Positions 32,991 through 45,500 of a stretch of 64,000 nucleotides of DNA are shown here, one piece after another. Origin of the DNA: Nageia nagi (lineage: Eukaryota > Pinophyta); contig JBITNC010000001.1 in NCBI GenBank assembly GCA_050084985.1, positions 126,418,001 to 126,482,000 of the forward strand. The letters run 5' to 3'. Position 1 is the stretch's first letter. The number at the start of each line of letters is the position of its first letter. The position numbers and the translations under genes are program-made. The notes under the pieces were generated by a model that saw only the letters and a list, made by a program, of their open reading frames with translations, ran no database searches and was not told where the DNA came from.

Positions 32991-33880
32991 TACAATACCC
33001 TCTCCATCAAATCATCCTTGATGTCTCTCATTGAACTTAGCTACCACATTGATAACTTGTTTACTAAGAGTACCTGATAGCTGACTCAATCCCTCTAATG
33101 CTAAAACCTCTATAAAACTAAGAATAATAGTAGTAATAGTAGATCTAGTAGAAGGGACAAGACTTGTAAAATAAGTAGGTCAATTAGGATTGATCCATGG
33201 CCCTAGCCTATCCTATGGAAAGCCAAGACTAACACCTTGATACAATCTAATATCAAAGTATTTTGGATTTTTATGTAACACAAACTTTGCATGCAATTTC
33301 TTCAAAACCTACAATGGGATATCACTCCTATTTCCATGTGGGGCTTGATCAAATACCATCTATAATATATGCCAAAACTCATGGGCTATCTCAGGATGTG
33401 TACACCACCTAAAACTAATTTGTTATTTACTAGGTAGGATAGGCTAATTGCTTTTGGAATCAATGAATTACTTAGATATTGTTTGTTTAGTAATTTTTAG
33501 GTCATTTATATCCTTATAAGAGATACCATATATAAACACTATTTAGCCTCCTCTCATGATGTATGGTAATGATCAATACCCTTATCCAAGGACCTAACAA
33601 TATTAACTATGGTCTACATGATAGATACAAACCATGACATATGGGAGGAAAGATCTATGCTAGGAGTATAGAGTGCACTAATAGTATCTTATAAGACACT
33701 GATATTTTGAATAATATTTGCTCTAAGGTGATCCTCATTTGACTAAGGGGGTGGGGGGTTTCCATGAGGTGGACTAAAGGATGCCTCTAGAGGGTTCTCA
33801 TCATATGGACTATGGGGTGGAGATTGGGGGTTTTCATGATGTGGATAGGGTGGACATGGAGGATCCATGATAACAAAAGT
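32990..33880 (-). pseudogene. decayed protein-coding region of unknown family
   Basis: Read on the minus strand from 33869, a start gives MDPPCPPYPHHENPQSPP and then further Pro-rich sequence. After several stops, a long segment in one phase (about 33415-33010) reads THPEIAHEFWHIL, stop, MVFDQAPHGNRSDIPL, stop, KLHAKFVLHKNPKYFDIRLY, LGFP, stop, DRLGPWINPN, then STRSTITTIILSFIEVLALE and LSQLSGTLSKQVINVVAKFN. The stops in the second segment fit Gln codons (CAG to TAG). This is clearly former protein: a Pro-rich N-terminus, then a helical domain. It is probably transposon-derived, but I do not recognise the family. Confidence 0.45.
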
Positions 33881-34320
33881 TACAACTTGCACACGTTAAA
33901 AATTTACTAAATATAAACCAAGGGTACATGTATATATAAATTCAAATTACAAAACAATATAAACTTAAGTGAATATACATAATCTAATCTATGAAAGAAA
34001 AATTATCTCAAAAGGATATGAATAATACATGATATTAAATACATGATATGTAAATACAAGTGTTAAAAATAAATGATGTAAATACAAATAATATTCAATA
34101 TGATAATCTCTAATGCATTACAATATTTCAAATAATCCCTAATTCATGATAATATGTAAAATAATTAATGTTCACTCAAGACACCTAGATGTAGTTAGAT
34201 TGGAGTCAAGACAAAAGGGTACATGTTTTTATAAGAAAATGGTTAAAGCATATATTTATTTACTTATACTATTGTATACATGTATATATCTTACATTTAA
34301 GTTAAACTCAGCCTAGGTCC

Positions 34321-34340
34321 TTAGGGTTAGGTTAGGGTTT
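34321..34340 (+). repeat. short telomere-like repeat
   Basis: TTAGGGTTAGGTTAGGGTTT, about three units related to the plant telomere repeat TTTAGGG. It is too short to be more than a chance or repair-derived tract. Confidence 0.5.
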
Positions 34341-34506
34341 TCTTTATTATACATACCCATATCATTATTTAGCACTTCCATTGATCATTATATTTTTGGT
34401 AAGTATTATGTATTCATAAAGAGTCATTAGATCAATTTATTAAGTTCTAATATTTCAATCTTGTTTAATGTTCTAGGGTTTTACAAGAAATATTATCTAA
34501 GCATTT

Positions 34507-34590
34507 TTTATGAATCATATCATTCATGCATGTAGGAATCATATCATTCATCCATGTCAAAATCATATCCTTCATGCATGTAGGAATAGA
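34507..34590. repeat. tandem repeat, three units of about 27 bp
   Basis: Three units of AATCATATCATTCATGCATG type follow one another (second unit CATTCATCCATG, third CCTTCATGCATG), with spacers TAGG or TCAA. Confidence 0.8.
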
Positions 34591-34599
34591 CATCTATTT

Positions 34600-35849
34600 G
34601 ATTTCTACTATCCTCTTGATTGAGAAATGTAAGTAGGCCTATTTACATGTTGAGATAGGATTTCACCCAAGACTTGTGTGGTTCTAGGGTCTCAAAGACC
34701 TAGAGTTAGAGATTCCCCACTAACTCTTTTTGTTCATGAGGGTCCTTAGATATCAATAAGGAAGGATGGAAAAAAACTTACTAAGCATAGTATTGGAGAG
34801 AATATATAAGAACTTGGTAATATAAAAATATTCTTTTTGATTCAATTAGAGAAGAAAAAACTAATAAAATTAACTTTAAAATATTTTAAGAGATAAATAT
34901 CGAACAACATGTAAGAAAATAAACCTTGCCCTCATAGGAAAGCTAAGTTGGAAGTGGTAAGACATAAAACCTCCCTTAGGTGAATATTGTAAGAGATAAA
35001 TATCTTCAAAACTCCACCTTATTTGAAGAGGATAATTTAAGGGTTGGTTTGAATCCTTTTTGTCAAAAATTCAATCCACTAAGTAGTTTCTTAGAATAGG
35101 AATAAGGTGGGTTATAGGTTATGGTTACTAGAGGTTTCCATTTACAAGCATTGTGAGTATGCCTATTTTTATTTGTTAGTATCTTAGTCTTATGGAGAAA
35201 TGGTTGAATATTATACATGAACTAAAAATTAAAGATCTGAAGAATTAGAAAGATATTAGAATTTAAGGCCTCTTGAAGGTATTATAAGGTAAAATATTAG
35301 TTCATTAAATAGGTTGCTAAAGATTTACATTATAATACCCAAATGGAACTATTTTGTTTAGCAAGATTAGCAATATTAAGTACTCAATGAGATGAGGCTA
35401 TTTCATTTTTGAGGAATGTAATTAGGATTTTCAACCATGGGAAGTAATATAGGTGAAGGATTTAATCCCCAAGATATTTATTTTCTTATGGTTGACTTTA
35501 AAGGATAATATTTTAACCCTTGATAACATACAAGTAAAATAATTTTATTTTTCCAATAGATTTTCTTTATATGAAAGATCTATAGAATCAATGAATCTTC
35601 TTATTGTTACTTATCCTTTTACATGTAGGTTAGTACTAAACCATATCCTTAGTAAATTCAAAATTATTTGGATCATTCCAAGATTGATCTTTGACCTGAG
35701 TTTATATTAGGTGGAATTTCTTTTAATAGTAAGATAATTAATAACCTTTGGGAATTAGCCTTTACACATTTCCTATGAGGAATTTTCAAAGAGTATAATA
35801 ACTAATATTCAATGGCTAGAGAAAAGGTTAGAGAAGTAGAGTGTGGATT
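34600..35849. other. no gene recognised
   Basis: It could be the eroded upstream part of the LINE relic that follows, but no reverse transcriptase motif is readable. Confidence 0.4.
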
Positions 35850-36260
35850 CTAAGATATGTAGATTCACCTTTGAGAATATGAGAATCATCAAGTTTAAAG
35901 GGTTTAGGGAGATGGTTTATGAGGGGAAAGTCTTAAAGAATTAGGGATTTATAGTTCAAGATGACCCACCAAATCCTTTGAGAATTGATGTGAAGTGGAT
36001 ACATCTAGTCATAGGATATCTTAAGCTAAATTTTGATAGAGCATCCAAAGGTAACCTAGGTATTTTTGGCATATGAGTTGATCACATACTATAAAGAGAG
36101 TATGGTCAAAACTTTCACTCAACCACAAGGGAAAACAACCAACCATTTTACTACTTGGCAAGAGTAGTGTTTAAGGAAATAGCCCTATAAATGAAAATGG
36201 GTAGTAAGAAAAGGGAAATTTGTTGCAAAATCATTTTCTTATTAGGACTACAAATTTAAG
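35850..36260 (+). pseudogene. LINE-type RNase H tail (RVT_3-like)
   Basis: One plus-strand phase reads TFENMRIIKFKGFREMVYEG, stop, then QDDPPNPLRIDVKWIHLVIG and YLKLNFDRASKGNLGIFGI. The last matches the start of the plant LINE RNase H domain (W.PP..G..KLNFDGAS.GNPG.AG.GG). The first Asp survives. It probably marks the 3' end of an L1-type element whose RT is lost or not readable. Confidence 0.6.
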
Positions 36261-36364
36261 GCCCACATGTTTGCATTAAATTCTTCTTTCAAATATATTA
36301 AGTTGATGTGTGCAATTGGGGTAATATTCAAAGAGTAGGGACATTGATTAAGGATAGTTGGATT

Positions 36365-36745
36365 CAAGTTGAAAAAAGGGTACATATTTTTCTCATACAA
36401 GCTAGTGTTGGGTTAAAGTTGACAAATAGGGTAAATATTTTGGGTTAAAGTTGACAAAAGGGGCAAATATTTTCTTGCATAAGATGACCAATCTTGGATT
36501 GAAGTTTACAAAAGGGTACATATTTTTCTTGTATGAGCCTACTATATTCGGTTGAATTTGTTCTAAAAGGGTAAATATTTTTCTTGTACAAGATGATAAG
36601 TGTTCCAATTTTAAGTTGACAAAAGGGTACATGTTTTTCTTGTATGACATAGTATTCGGTTGAAGTTGACAAAAGGGTAAATGTTTTTATTATATACATG
36701 ATAATTAGTGTTGGTTTATTCAGTTGAAAAATGGTACTTGCTTTT
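36365..36745 (+). repeat. tandem array, about 7 degenerate units of 35-70 bp
   Basis: The core word GTTGACAAAAGGGTACATAT followed by TTTTCTTGTA recurs at about 36368, 36417, 36456, 36505, 36562, 36613 and 36664. Variable spacers such as AAGATGATAAGTGTT or GTATTCGGTTGAA separate the copies. Unit length varies because spacers were lost or gained. Minus-strand open frames here are only the array read as protein. Confidence 0.85.
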
Positions 36746-37149
36746 TGTTTTACAGAATGTAGTTCGATTAAAGTTAAGTAAACTAATAAATTTTAAATGT
36801 TTAATTATTCATTTTTTGAATTAAACTAAACTAATTTTGTAAGAAAAGCATGAAATACAAAAATTAAAGTACACTAAATTTGCAAATAAAAAACTAAATT
36901 AAACTACAAACCCAAAAATCTAAGAAACCTAAAAAACTAAATTTTTAAGTATTTTTGCAAATAAAAAATAAGAGAAGAAATAGGGTACTTAGAGAGATGA
37001 AGAAGATCATGTGGGTGATGCAGGTCATAGGAGCATTGTGAAGGGTTTACTTACATGGAAATTGGATTTTGCTAGGCATTCTTAGACTAAAATCATATTC
37101 ACTACAAGAGAGAATGAGGGTTTTCAGGCTATTTTTGTGGGGTTTATAG

Positions 37150-37360
37150 TTCTATGAAATGAAATTTTAGTTCTTAAGAACCAAAATTTCATTTTTTCAA
37201 ACAATTTTTTATTCCTTAAGAACCAATTTTCTTTTTCACTTGGGAAACCACACAAAAATGAAATTTTAGTTTTTAAAGACTAAAATTTTGTTTCATTTTG
37301 GTTCGGGAAAAGGAAACAAAATTTATGTCTTTAAAAATTGAAATTTCATTTTAGTCTACC
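37150..37360. repeat. cluster of three A+T-rich palindromes
   Basis: 37161-37190 is a 30-base palindrome centred on CTTAAG with one mismatched pair. 37256-37300 is a second imperfect palindrome with arms AAAATGAAATTTTAG and CTAAAATTTTGTTTCATTTT. 37317-37355 is a third, weaker one. All arms share GAAATTTTAG(T)-type words, so they are related to each other. Confidence 0.7.
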
Positions 37361-38239
37361 ATTTTTTAAAGTGAAGATGTTCATATTAAGTATAACCATC
37401 TTCATATGCTTACTAGTATGATCTTTCATTCATAAAATAAATTTCATTTAAATTAATAAATAAAAATCCCTTGAACAATATTCTTGAAAATACCAAATTA
37501 ATGTAGCTTAATATTCAAGGAATAAAAATCTATAAATGAGATAATATAGGATAGAGGGCCCCATAGTGGAGTGAGGATCAGAGATTGGATATTAGTAGGC
37601 CCCTTTCAGACCCACACTAGAGCATCCATGAAACTAATATTAACTTTGACTAAAATTAAAATAAACATGGATGAGTCAATGAATGGAATCAAAGTGTAAT
37701 TTAATCAATATTCTAATATTAACTATGTAAATACATCATTCCTATCACCCATGTAAATCAAAATTAAATCACCATATGAAAAGAATATTACACATCCTAA
37801 CTTGTCTAAGATACAAGCATGGCTACCTAGGAAGAAGCCCAACAAAATCCAAAAATATCACTTTTTATCCTAACACATGATATTAATTTTCAAATCAAAT
37901 TGCCAAGCTAACATGATGAAATCTAAAAACTCTCAATATAGAGTCAAATCAAAAATAGAATGTGCACCCTTATTCATAGAAATAGATGGCATTTTTAATT
38001 CAAATCAAATCCAATTGTCCCATCTTTCTAGCACTTCTCAAACTTGCATCCATCGAATAAGATCTATAAGACCACCATGAATCTAATTTGAAATATAAGC
38101 AACTATGCATGAATAAGCACAAACCTAAAAATCAAATCAACATTAATGAATTTGTTAAATTCAAATTTAAAACATTCCTATATTAAAAGGAAAAAGTAGC
38201 AGAAGAGATCATTTGAACTCATTTGAATTGGAGAGATCA
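37361..38239. other. no gene seen
   Basis: A+T-rich. The open frame at plus 37877-38080 has no protein character that I can support. Confidence 0.5.
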
Positions 38240-38700
38240 ATATAGGAGAGCAAAGAGGTGTCTATTGGTTGAGTAAGTTTTTATTACATGCTTTTGTTAT
38301 TCTTTGCTTAGGATTTATAATACAAGCATTTTTTATTTATTTGTATTACATATTGGTTGGATAAGTGTTTTTTGTGCCTTATTGTTATGTTTTTCTTGGG
38401 ATTTATGAAGCATATACTTTTTGTTTATTTATTTTACATATCAATAGCACCAATAAAGCATCAAAAGTGAAAGCAACAAAAAAGCAATAGACAAGATGAC
38501 ACGGTTGTCAAGTGGTCAAGTGTTTATTATGCTTTCCTTGGAATTTATTTGTATTGTGTATTTTTGATCAAGTATTTTCTATTTATTTGTATTGCATATC
38601 AAGAAAGTATTCTTTTTTATTTGTATTGTATTTCAGTTGCTCAAGTATGTGTTTGGCATGCTTTCATGTTATGCTTTATTGTAATGTTATGCATATTAGT
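38240..38700 (+). repeat. left subterminal repeats of the pogo-like element
   Basis: Several direct copies of a unit of about 50-60 bp with the words AAGTGTTTATTATGCTTT, GGATTTAT and TTTATTTGTATTGCATATC. The inverted counterpart is at 42310-42480. Confidence 0.6.
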
Positions 38701-40139
38701 GGACTAATCATATATGATATTTTCCCTACATCCTCAAAGAATGCACCTTACTAGATAAATAACATAAAAAGAGTTAGTTTTTTCACATATTTTGGTAGTA
38801 CAAAAAACTAGTAGACATCTATGCAAATTCTATAAGCATATATAAATTGTACATGAATTATTTATAACATGCATGATGCAAATATATGATCATGTACTGC
38901 AATGATCATAGGATATACATATAATGCAAATATAGTTCTAGCCAATGAAATGAGTCTATGTTGTTTCATCAAATGCAACAAACAACAACAATAGTAGCAT
39001 TAAATAGGCACCACCTTTGCACTATATAATCTTTGCCAAAATTCTTCAACCATGTGCTAACATGTGAGTCTAGAATAAGGTATGGGCATCCATAAAATAA
39101 TAGTTTAAAATGGTTTTCACTAAATCTTATGCTTGTGAGTACCCTCATAGGAATGTATGCAAAATATGAAAGATTATACAAGGCCTCAAAATTATTGATA
39201 ATATGCATGATGCAATCATTATTAAATGGAATGCAATGATTATATGATATACAATTAATGGCTATGATGCATCCTCACTTCACGAGTCTATGTGGAGTGC
39301 CACATGGATGAAAAAATCATTAAAATTTGATTGACATGTCAACATAACAACATGGATGATGATAAATTTGTTTCAGCCTACTCATATCTCTTTTGCCACA
39401 TGTATATATCGTATTGGTTAGATATGTCTCTATTACATGTTTCCAATGAGTTGATTGATCATTAATCAGTCCCATCCCATAGGTGCACATAATATACCTA
39501 GTAGTAGGTATGTTTATAGGTTTCCTTTGATCAATAGGTGGTACCATTGAATGCACACCACCCTACCAGTCCAATACATATTCTACCTCTTGCTATATGT
39601 CCTTCCACATTTACTCCTCTTGCATGGCATGTATGGTCAAGGTGGTTATTCTTTGTTATGTGAGTAACATAATGTACTCCTACCATATTTCATTTCAACT
39701 CCTACATATATGATTATAAGGCTTTCAATTTTATTTTTGGATTGTTAGAATAAATATGTAGATGATGTTATAGCTAGTTTTACTACACCTAGAAAAAAGA
39801 AGAGAAATGACTTAAATTAAGACATTGTTGCTCCCCATTTAAGTAATTAAATTTATTTTTAGTAGTTATTATTATATCACCCATATTTAATTACTTTCAT
39901 TAAAATATTGTTGATCCTAAGTTGGAATGTTATTGGTTTTCATTGGTTTGCATCTAGATCATTTCAACCCATGAATTTTCCTATGTTTTCTAAAGTCTTT
40001 ACTTCATTTGGCATCTACATGTTTCATTTTTTTTAATCTATGCTTCATTATTCATTATGAATTAAAAAACATATATTTAATTTCATATCTATATTTGTAC
40101 AAAGAGAATCTATTTTTTAATTTGTGAATGTTGCATATT

Positions 40140-41700
40140 GTAGGTTGCAGATACATTAAGAAGGAGATGGTCACTATCAATCATAAAGAGAGCATAAACA
40201 AGCTTGATTGAACATAAGAGAGGTGATGAATTGAATCTTGATGATGAATATCTAGCAAAACATATACTAGTTCAATCAAAGAGCATCTCAAAACATGTTA
40301 TCCCAAAACATATTGACATAGTGGTTGACCTACTTGTTACACCTGCAAGGCAAAGTAGAATAATAAGAGAATGAGAATAATCTATAGAGGACATGACTCA
40401 AGCTCTTCATAATGTGAAATATAATGGGATATCAACAAGGGATATAGAAAAGATGTGGAGTATCCCAATAAAAATGCTCACCAACTAGTTAGGTGGGGTT
40501 TCATCCACATCTAAGAAAGGTCCTCTAATTATCCTCCTAGTAGAGGAAGAGGGAAAAATTGGTGAATGATGCATAAAAGGATACAGTTGGCCATGGCATT
40601 TAGATTTTAATCTCAAGGTAGAGTTAGCTAAAATTTACAAAAATGGACTAAACCCTTTCAAATATGGGATTCTTAGTAAGTATTGGTGGATAGGCTTTAA
40701 GAGGCAACATCCAAAATTGATATTACACACAACTAAATCCATTGACAAGGATAGGAAAGTCAACCTTAGGCCTGATATTATATCTACCTTTTACAAGAAT
40801 CTTTTAACAAGATATGATGCAAACCTGTATGGTCATCAATGAATATGGAACTATGATTAGATGGGTATTCAAGCTAGTAGAAATGATGCAATGAGGGTGT
40901 TGGCAAAAAGAGGAAGTAGAAATGTGTCCTACATTTTATCGAAGAGTTAAGAATATATCACTATTCTATGTTGTGTTAATGTTTATGGTCAATGTATACC
41001 AAACTTCTACATGTTTAAGGGAAAGAGGCACTTATAAAATTACATTGAAGGCTATGAACCAAATTCTTGTATGGTATCCTAACCATATGCACATGGATCA
41101 CCAATTTTTTTTCTTAAACTAGTTACACCACTTTATAGGTTTAGTTGCTAGAGGAGTGTAACCAAGAAATAGGTTCCTACTCATATTTGATGGCCATGAT
41201 AGCCATGTTGGTCTACCAATAATACAAAATGCAAGGATTTTGGGCATTGAGTTCCTAATATTTCCCGCACACATGTCACACAAGTTATAGCCATTAGATG
41301 TTAGCATATTTTTTCCCTTCAAAATATACTTCAAATATAAAGGAACATTATGGATGGAAAGGTTTCCTAACATTGAAATTAGAAGGCCAAAATTGGCTAA
41401 ACATGGCATCAAGTCTTTATTGAGAGAAATGACACCCTCTAACATCATCATAGGTTTTAAAAGGACCAAGATATGGACACTAAATCCTGATGCATTGGTA
41501 GATGATATGCATCCAAGTAAGACTTATCAATTCATGACAACTGAGGGTGCTTTTACAATGTCAAACATCCTTAGTATCTCAGGTGTTGCTATTACACATT
41601 ACAAAGTACAACGTATAGATAATATTGTTGAACATTGAATGGTAGTCAATGATGATAAAGATTTAGGTGATGATCTTAGTATTCCATCGAAGCCTATCTA
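40140..41700 (+). pseudogene. pogo-like DDE transposase with CENP-B-type N-terminus, broken
   Basis: The N-terminal part reads ALHNVKYNGISTRDIEKMW (helix-turn-helix of the CENP-B/psq kind) and EEGKIGE...GYSWPWHLDF. Next come KYWWIGFKRQHPKLIL and NLRPDIISTFYKNLL. The catalytic part has NYD-stop-MGIQAS (first Asp 40855-40857; the family has YDETGIQ), RFLLIFDGHDSHV (second Asp 41189-41191) and PLDVSIFFPFK (third Asp 41297-41299). Thirty-five residues separate the last two. At the end, SNIIIGFKRTKIWTLNPDAL matches GFR.TGIWPLNP.AL. Such transposases cut and paste at TA. At least two frameshifts and several stops are present; GAG to TAG and ACG to ATG are visible in the first motif. Confidence 0.8.
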
Positions 41701-42309
41701 ATCATCATGGTTGGTGTAAGAAGATATGAATTTAGGTGTGAACTTGAAATACCAAGAACATGGATGCTGATGTCCAATATTATTTTTCCATCTAGTACTA
41801 TGGATGGACATTCAATTTCTAATATTATGACAATGTAGTAGTTCATATAAATGCATACTTGAAAATTCTATAATATGATTATTTTGAATAATGCAATATA
41901 ATAAAAGTAGAAGAGGAGTTGGATGGACAACATTCAAAATCCATAAATGTATATGTATTAATTTTTTGAAAGATAAGAAAAAATGAAATGCATATCAAAG
42001 TAGCCAAAATTAAACTAATTTGAATATATTTCTACAAGTAATTCCTTCATGCTCCATAGGTTTTTCTTATGCTAGTTATGTTTCAACTCATTCTATGCAT
42101 CCATTGTGGCTACAAAGAGGAATCAAAGACTTTGAAAAATATGGGAACATTTAGATAACAAAATGATCAAGATGCAAACTAATCAAAACCAATAACATTC
42201 CAACTACCTTGGCCAAAAAATCCATGTAGGAGGAGTAAATGTGGAAGGATCCATAGCAAGCAAGAGAATACAAATTGGAGTGGTGGGGTAGTTCTCATTC
42301 AATGTAAGA

Positions 42310-42480
42310 AAATACCTAAGGCATAATAGACACTTTTCCAACTGATACAAAATATAAATAAACAACATTATAAATCCTAAAGCATAACAATAAAGCATAA
42401 TAAACACACACTTGACCACATGAAACCTAATTGACCACTTTACCAAGTAAAGCATAACAACAAGATAAAGGAATAAGGAA
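42310..42480 (-). repeat. right subterminal inverted repeat of the pogo-like element
   Basis: Reverse-complemented it contains GTGGTCAAGTGTGTGTTTA, TTATGCTTTAGGATTTATAA and AGTTGGAAAAGTGTCTATTA, matching 38280-38380 and the block near 38510. Confidence 0.6.
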
Positions 42481-42489
42481 TATACCTAA

Positions 42490-42535
42490 ATTCTATGGAT
42501 TAAAGTTGATAAAAAGGTACATGATTTTCTCAAAG
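42490..42535 (+). repeat. single copy of the 36.4-kb array unit
   Basis: GGATTAAAGTTGATAAAAAG followed by GTACATGATTTTCTC has the same core and orientation as the tandem array at 36365-36745. It sits just outside the right repeat of the pogo-like element. Confidence 0.6.
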
Positions 42536-42539
42536 CCAC

Positions 42540-45500
42540 AAACATAGGATATGCAAGAAAAATTAGAGAAATTGTTTAGTGATATGAAGGCAATGGGGTA
42601 TGTTTCATGTATAATATCTATGTTATGTGATGTGCAGGCTAATGATAAAAACCTCCCTTGAACCATTATGAGAGTTGTGTAAAAACTTCGAATATGCAAT
42701 GGCTACCATATTTGTAACAAAGTTTATGTCCAACATTGTAGCAAGGGACATTATTGTTAGGCATGCAAACCAATTCCATCATTTAAAACATGGAAAATGT
42801 TCTTATGAATATTATTGAGAATGTGACATATTCTTATGAATGTTATCGGTGATGCAATATAGTTTCGAGCATAGGTCTAAATAGCAGCTTTACTGAATAA
42901 TCATTTTGGCTAGTTCGATGATTATTCGATGAGTCTTTGAATAATCGCATATAAAATGATGTAAAAAAATAAAATATTATACTTCATTATACATAAACTA
43001 TTGGTTAGTTTTTTGCAATAATTTATGAAAAAATATTGAAAAATGGTATATCAAAGGCTAGAAAATAGGTATAATCATTCTAACAACATGTTTTAGAACA
43101 TAATTACAATAATAATGACTAAAAATTAGGTATACTCTTGATAGATGTGAGTTGAAAATTTTTAAAAGAGTAATTTAAATCACTAAAGTGATGAGTAATT
43201 GATGATTTTTTCAGATAATCACCATTTTTTTAATCTATGATTTTAGGTAGAAAGGAAACTGTGTTTCATTTATTTGTATAAATAGAAAATGGTTGTGACT
43301 ATTAACATCATAATATTTCAAACCTTATCACAAAGCATAATAGGTACAAAATTGATTCATAAGATACATGATGTGGACACAATCTCATGGATTGAAATGC
43401 AACCACAAAAAGGATGCCCTTAAACTTAATAGCAAAATCTATGGAGCATGAAGAAATTACTTGCATGCACGATGCAAATAAAGTTACTGAAAAAAAGTAT
43501 TCAAGTTTTTATGGATGAATATTTTATAACAAGAAAATACAATTTTACAAGAAGAACAATGACAACCACCTTATTCTCATCATGCTATATAAAATAATGT
43601 CAATAATAGTTTATCAAAAAAATAATCACCCAACAATATATATGTGAAGGTAAACAATAAAGTCAAGACCTACATGATAAAAAAATCTCATCCTTTGGCA
43701 TTTTCAAAGCCCTTGGTATCCATTTAAGAAACTTAAGGTATGTTGCATAATCCATATTAACATATTTACTAACATATGATCCTGCATGTCTCGAAATCTC
43801 CCTTACCCTTATAAGATACCATTTAGGAGAGTACATCCTATCATTAATTGGTTGTATTTATTATATGCATTTTGTTTGAATCATGGAAACTATAATAATA
43901 TAGTTAGATGTTACTTAGATTGATTAGTTTGAGATTTGCAATCAATAAGAATCTTAGCATTCGCTTCTACATATTAACTCCTTTTTGGGTTCTCTTCTTT
44001 TTACAATAAAGAATTGAAAGGATAAATAGAGTATTAGATTATTAAACATTAATTTTGGTGATGTGCATTATGCTAGTATGTGAAATTTTTAACTAAGGGG
44101 TCACTTGTTGTTAAGTTCATGGGACCATTTATTTAGGGATTGAAGGATAAGAATAGTGCCTTATTAGATGGTAGTTTCAAATATAATTTCCAAAGATAGG
44201 GCATTATCATATGGTAGTTTTGAATATAGTTTATGAGTACATATTTCAAACTCATTTATGATTCAAAACTCTTGGAGACTTATATAATTGAAATGTTTGG
44301 TCAAAACATGACTCTCTAAAAGTTAGGTTAAATTGGGTGTTGATAGATAATTAAATTTGGAAATATGTTAACATTAGATAATTTTAACATGTTGTGGTGC
44401 TGGCACTTTTGGTTAATTGAATAGGAGGATGTTCATATGAACAAATATTAATTACCATCGAGGTTAATCATCATACATAAATTCTTTTAATTCTTGATGT
44501 TGGCTATGGCCTAGTGCTAGTCAATGGGTACCATTCTAAACATGATAATTCAATGCAAATATATTAAGGTATGTAAAGTGCTTTACCTCTTTGTTCTTTA
44601 GGAACCCCACATATAAAAGACCAAACATCAAATCTTGCCTCAAATTTTGAGTTCAAGAGTCAACTATCTAAGAGTTTCCCATGATCGGTTCACAATTTGA
44701 ATTGGTTTTGATCTAGTGGGTTCAATAGCTCAAATTCTACCTAGATGTTTGTTCAACATTAAGATGTGGAGAACTTCTTAACTAAACTCAAAGGGCTAAG
44801 GTAATATTGTAAACCTAATGGATAAAACTAATTGCAAATGGCATTATCCATTTTCAAGAATGTATAAAATTCCAATCTTCTCAATTATGATTAACTTCCA
44901 AGAAGGTTTTCCTATCAATCAATTATTTTCTCTAATTATTACCTTCACTACCTTCTAAAAATGTTTACTAAAATTTTAGATATATGTGTTGTCACATGTG
45001 AAGAGTTTATGTAGTTCATCTTACTTATTTAACAATAGAAGAAATCTATATATATTTTTTTAAATCTTAGATTGATAGGGATTTGTAGAAGATACTACTG
45101 AATAGGATGTGATTGACTAATAGAATAAGCAACCCACTCTTTGTTCTAAAATTCACATACAAAAAAAGATAAGGTAGACTTCTAAATGGGCCCCTAATTT
45201 TTTCAATGCTAGAGAAGAGTTCAAATTGTAATGCAACTTAAGTAAATCATCCATAGAGGTCATTAAGCTGAATCATGGATTGGCACACATCAGCTTGTTT
45301 AGTATATAATATGAGTTATGTCTTTATCTAGCTTCTATGTAGTGAACAAAAAACTAGATTGTAATTCACAACCTTCCCACCTTATCTTGTTATAAGCTTA
45401 GGATAACTACAATATACCCTAAACCATAAGTTAAAAGATGAATTTGATAGAAAAATATTAATTTTTTGAAGGGTTTAGGACATTAAATGAGAAGTACATT

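Larger units (their letters stand above)
38240..42480 (+). mobile_element. pogo-like (Tc1/mariner superfamily) DNA transposon, decayed
   Basis: A pogo-type transposase relic (40140-41700) lies between two related sequences in inverted orientation. The left one, 38280-38380, and the right one, 42325-42420, share blocks such as TTATTA..ATGCTTT, TTAGGATTTATAAT, TTTATTTAT and TTGG..AAGTG when one is reverse-complemented. Both sides also carry GTGGTCAAGTGT...TTTATTATGCTTT. The left side repeats this unit several times to about 38700. I could not fix the outermost bases or a TA duplication, so the ends are approximate. Confidence 0.6.

Noticed and set aside
34507-34590. CRISPR-like repeat and spacer pattern.
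   Set aside because: Three diverged 27-bp units with 3-4-base spacers in a plant genome are a simple tandem repeat. No CRISPR array exists in the window.
36402-36699. Two overlapping minus-strand frames with repeated YKKNMYPF-like segments.
   Set aside because: They are translations of the 60-bp tandem array and not a repeat protein; unit lengths are not conserved in multiples of three.
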